Origin: an uncultured Bacteroides sp. | Lineage (GTDB): Bacteria > Bacteroidota > Bacteroidia > Bacteroidales > Bacteroidaceae | DNA length: 64,000 nt | Direction: 5' to 3' | Assembly: GCA_900544075.1 (NCBI GenBank) | Contig: UQTJ01000015.1 | Location: forward strand, 9,547 to 73,546 | Shown here: piece after piece, positions 62,754 through 64,000 of the stretch | Layout: each line of letters opens with the position of its first letter | How positions within the stretch are numbered: position 1 is the stretch's first letter | Notes under the pieces: model-generated | Databases searched by the model: none | Told to the model about the DNA's origin: nothing | Seen by the model: only the letters and a program-made list of their open reading frames with translations | Made by a program: the position numbers and the translations under genes

Positions 62754-63617
62754 ATGAAAAAAAGTACAGCTTTAATGGTATTGGCTGCAGCAGCAGGTCT
62801 TGCATCATGCGGTCAGAGCACTCCTAAAGCAAACATGAAGAGTGATGTAGACACACTTTCTTACATGGTAGGAGTTAGCAATTCTCAAGGTTTAAAAGAT
62901 TATGTAGTAGGTCGTTTGGGTGTTGACACTACTTATATGGCTGACTTCATCAGAGGTATCAAGGAAGGTACTAAATCTACATCTGCTAAAGAAAAAGCTT
63001 ATATGGCTGGTATGCAGATTGGTCAGCAGGTTAGCGGCGACATGTACGATGCTATCAACAACCAGTTGTTCGCAGGCGATTCAACTACTACTATGAGCAA
63101 GGAAAACTTCCTGGCAGGTTTCATCGCTGCTGTAGAAGAAAACAGCATCGTTACTCCTGACTCAGCATCAGTATATGTACGCACAAAATCTGAAGAAATA
63201 AAGACTAAGGCTCTCGAAGCTAAATATGGCGAATACAAGAAGGAAAACGAAGAGTTCCTTGTAAACAACAAGACTAAGGACGGTATCAAGGTTACTGAAA
63301 GCGGACTTCAGTACAGAATCATCAAAGAAGGTAAAGGTGCTATCCCTACTAAGGATTCTCGCGTAAAAGTTCACTACAAAGGTACTATGATTGACGGTAC
63401 TGAATTCGACAGCTCATACGAACGCAAAGAGCCTACTACTTTCCGTGCTGACCAGGTTATAAAAGGTTGGACAGAAGCTCTTACTATGATGCCTGTAGGT
63501 TCAAAATGGGAACTTTACATCCCTCAGGAATTGGCTTACGGTTCACGTGAAGCTGGCAAAATCAAACCTTTCTCTACTTTGATTTTCGAAGTTGAACTTA
63601 TCAGCATTGAAAAATAA
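62754..63617 (+). CDS. FKBP-type peptidyl-prolyl isomerase lipoprotein
   Basis: A 287-residue FKBP with a lipoprotein signal peptide (Cys19, LASC). The N-terminal helical region (SYMVGVSNSQGLKDYVVG) resembles the FkpA/Mip type, and the C-terminal FKBP domain has VKVHYKGTMIDGTEFDSS and VIKGWTEALTMMPVGSKW. It likely aids folding of periplasmic and outer membrane proteins. A terminator follows at 63644-63685. Confidence 0.93.
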   Translation: MKKSTALMVLAAAAGLASCGQSTPKANMKSDVDTLSYMVGVSNSQGLKDYVVGRLGVDTTYMADFIRGIKEGTKSTSAKEKAYMAGMQIGQQVSGDMYDAINNQLFAGDSTTTMSKENFLAGFIAAVEENSIVTPDSASVYVRTKSEEIKTKALEAKYGEYKKENEEFLVNNKTKDGIKVTESGLQYRIIKEGKGAIPTKDSRVKVHYKGTMIDGTEFDSSYERKEPTTFRADQVIKGWTEALTMMPVGSKWELYIPQELAYGSREAGKIKPFSTLIFEVELISIEK

Positions 63618-63643
63618 TAGAAAGTAAAGACATATATTTATTC

Positions 63644-63685
63644 AAAAAGGAATCCTGTGGCTGACATGCTGCCGGATTCTTTTTT
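63644..63685 (+). terminator. Terminator of the FKBP pair
   Basis: AAAAAGGAATCC pairs with GGATTCTTTTTT (one G-T pair) and continues into a T run. Confidence 0.8.
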
Positions 63686-63737
63686 TTATTTGTTACGACA
63701 CGGAATCATATCGTACGAGATTCTTCGATGCAGAAAG

Positions 63738-63825
63738 CGTTACACGTACGTGTAACGGGTGGAACACGAACGTGTAACGAGCGAAACACCTACGTGTTAC
63801 GCGCGTGACACGAACGTGTTCCGCC
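63738..63825. repeat. 22-bp-period palindromic array (4 units)
   Basis: Units start at 63738, 63760, 63782 and 63804. Cores are ACACGTACGTGT, ACACGAACGTGT, ACACCTACGTGT and ACACGAACGTGT, at 63742, 63764, 63786 and 63808. Unit one extends to a perfect 20-bp palindrome CGTTACACGTACGTGTAACG. It is much more GC-rich than the surrounding gap. Confidence 0.88.
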
Positions 63826-63895
63826 TTTTTGATTTAAACGTTTTCAGATTAAAGACGAAGAATATATCCATTTCTGACGGAACGCATAAAAAAGA

Positions 63896-63930
63896 GCAGC
63901 CAGATTTCCACTGTATGGAAACCGGACTGC
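63896..63930 (-). terminator. Hairpin, probable terminator of a minus-strand gene beyond the window
   Basis: GCAGCCAGATTTCCA and TGGAAACCGGACTGC pair at 12 of 15 positions around a 5-nt loop. On the minus strand TCTTTTTTATGC follows, so it would end transcription coming from the right. Confidence 0.6.
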
Positions 63931-64000
63931 CAAACTGTATTGATATATATTGCTGTCCGATAAAAATTTATCTAAGTCATAAAAATAAGGCTGACTTCAT

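Larger units (their letters stand above)
63618..64000. other. Intergenic region at the right window edge
   Basis: These 383 bp hold the FKBP terminator (63644-63685), the four-unit 22-bp array (63738-63825) and a hairpin at 63896-63930 that looks like the terminator of a minus-strand gene beyond the edge. I see no coding start in the last 70 bases. Confidence 0.6.

Noticed and set aside
49072..63825. The 22-bp arrays as CRISPR repeats
   Set aside because: A CRISPR array has identical repeats of about 25-40 bp with unique spacers of similar size. Here the units are only 22 bp in total, the palindromic cores are only 10-20 bp, there are no spacers, and no cas genes are present.

Overview
The window looks like a chromosomal segment of a gut Bacteroidales bacterium (Bacteroides/Phocaeicola type). 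The evidence is a SusC/SusD surface-glycan locus, an LpxC-FabZ fusion, the RprX/RprY two-component pair, an EF-G paralogue with a degenerate GTPase centre, NigD-like lipoproteins, pyruvate:ferredoxin oxidoreductase plus rubredoxin (anaerobic metabolism), and many promoters with the Bacteroidetes -7 box TAnnTTTG. No rRNA, tRNA, CRISPR array, insertion sequence or prophage was seen.

Layout. 1-6.3 kb (minus): a polysaccharide utilisation locus read susC, susD, a TIG-domain surface glycan-binding lipoprotein, then a lipoprotein cut by the window edge. A 738-bp divergent control region with a long-range inverted repeat separates it from a GH35-like beta-galactosidase gene (7.05-8.76 kb, plus) that carries one in-frame TGA at a Trp position. 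9-18 kb (plus): housekeeping genes purM, prfA, pyrF, the lipid A block lpxD, lpxC-fabZ, lpxA, a pRiA4b ORF-3-like protein and miaA. 17.7-25.3 kb: a glycosyltransferase, mtaB, a small Cys-repeat lipoprotein, the rpsF-rpsR-rplI operon, a MarR regulator, a 58-residue membrane peptide and rprXY. 25.5-29.3 kb: the EF-G2-like gene divergent from hemW. 29.4-49 kb (almost all minus): glmM, a DUF4827 lipoprotein, a DHH phosphoesterase, comEC, rpe, an ECF sigma factor with a membrane-anchored barrel protein, fmt, a ClC channel, a YrdC protein, mrp, trmB, ilvE, xseAB and a subtilisin-like protease. 49.4-64 kb: a DUF3791 gene, a FabK-like enzyme, an S41 protease, a porin-like protein behind a long structured leader, an ATP-grasp-like protein, an AAA ATPase, nifJ, two small envelope proteins, rubredoxin, a sirtuin and two FKBP isomerases.

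The most unusual signal is between genes. At least eight intergenic spots hold short arrays of small palindromes repeated at an exact period of 11 bp or 22 bp, about one or two helical turns. Core sequence differs between places, but one 11-bp consensus (RTTYRAAY plus 3 nt) recurs at three separate loci, and one 22-bp unit family recurs at two. The arrays are not CRISPRs, and only some sit where an operator would be expected. I do not recognise them as a described element class.

Other points for a second look are a roughly 215-nt hairpin directly behind a good promoter at 52.5 kb, two near-identical palindromes upstream of a DUF3791 gene, the broken glycosidase, and an 87-bp convergent overlap between a NigD-like gene and fmt.
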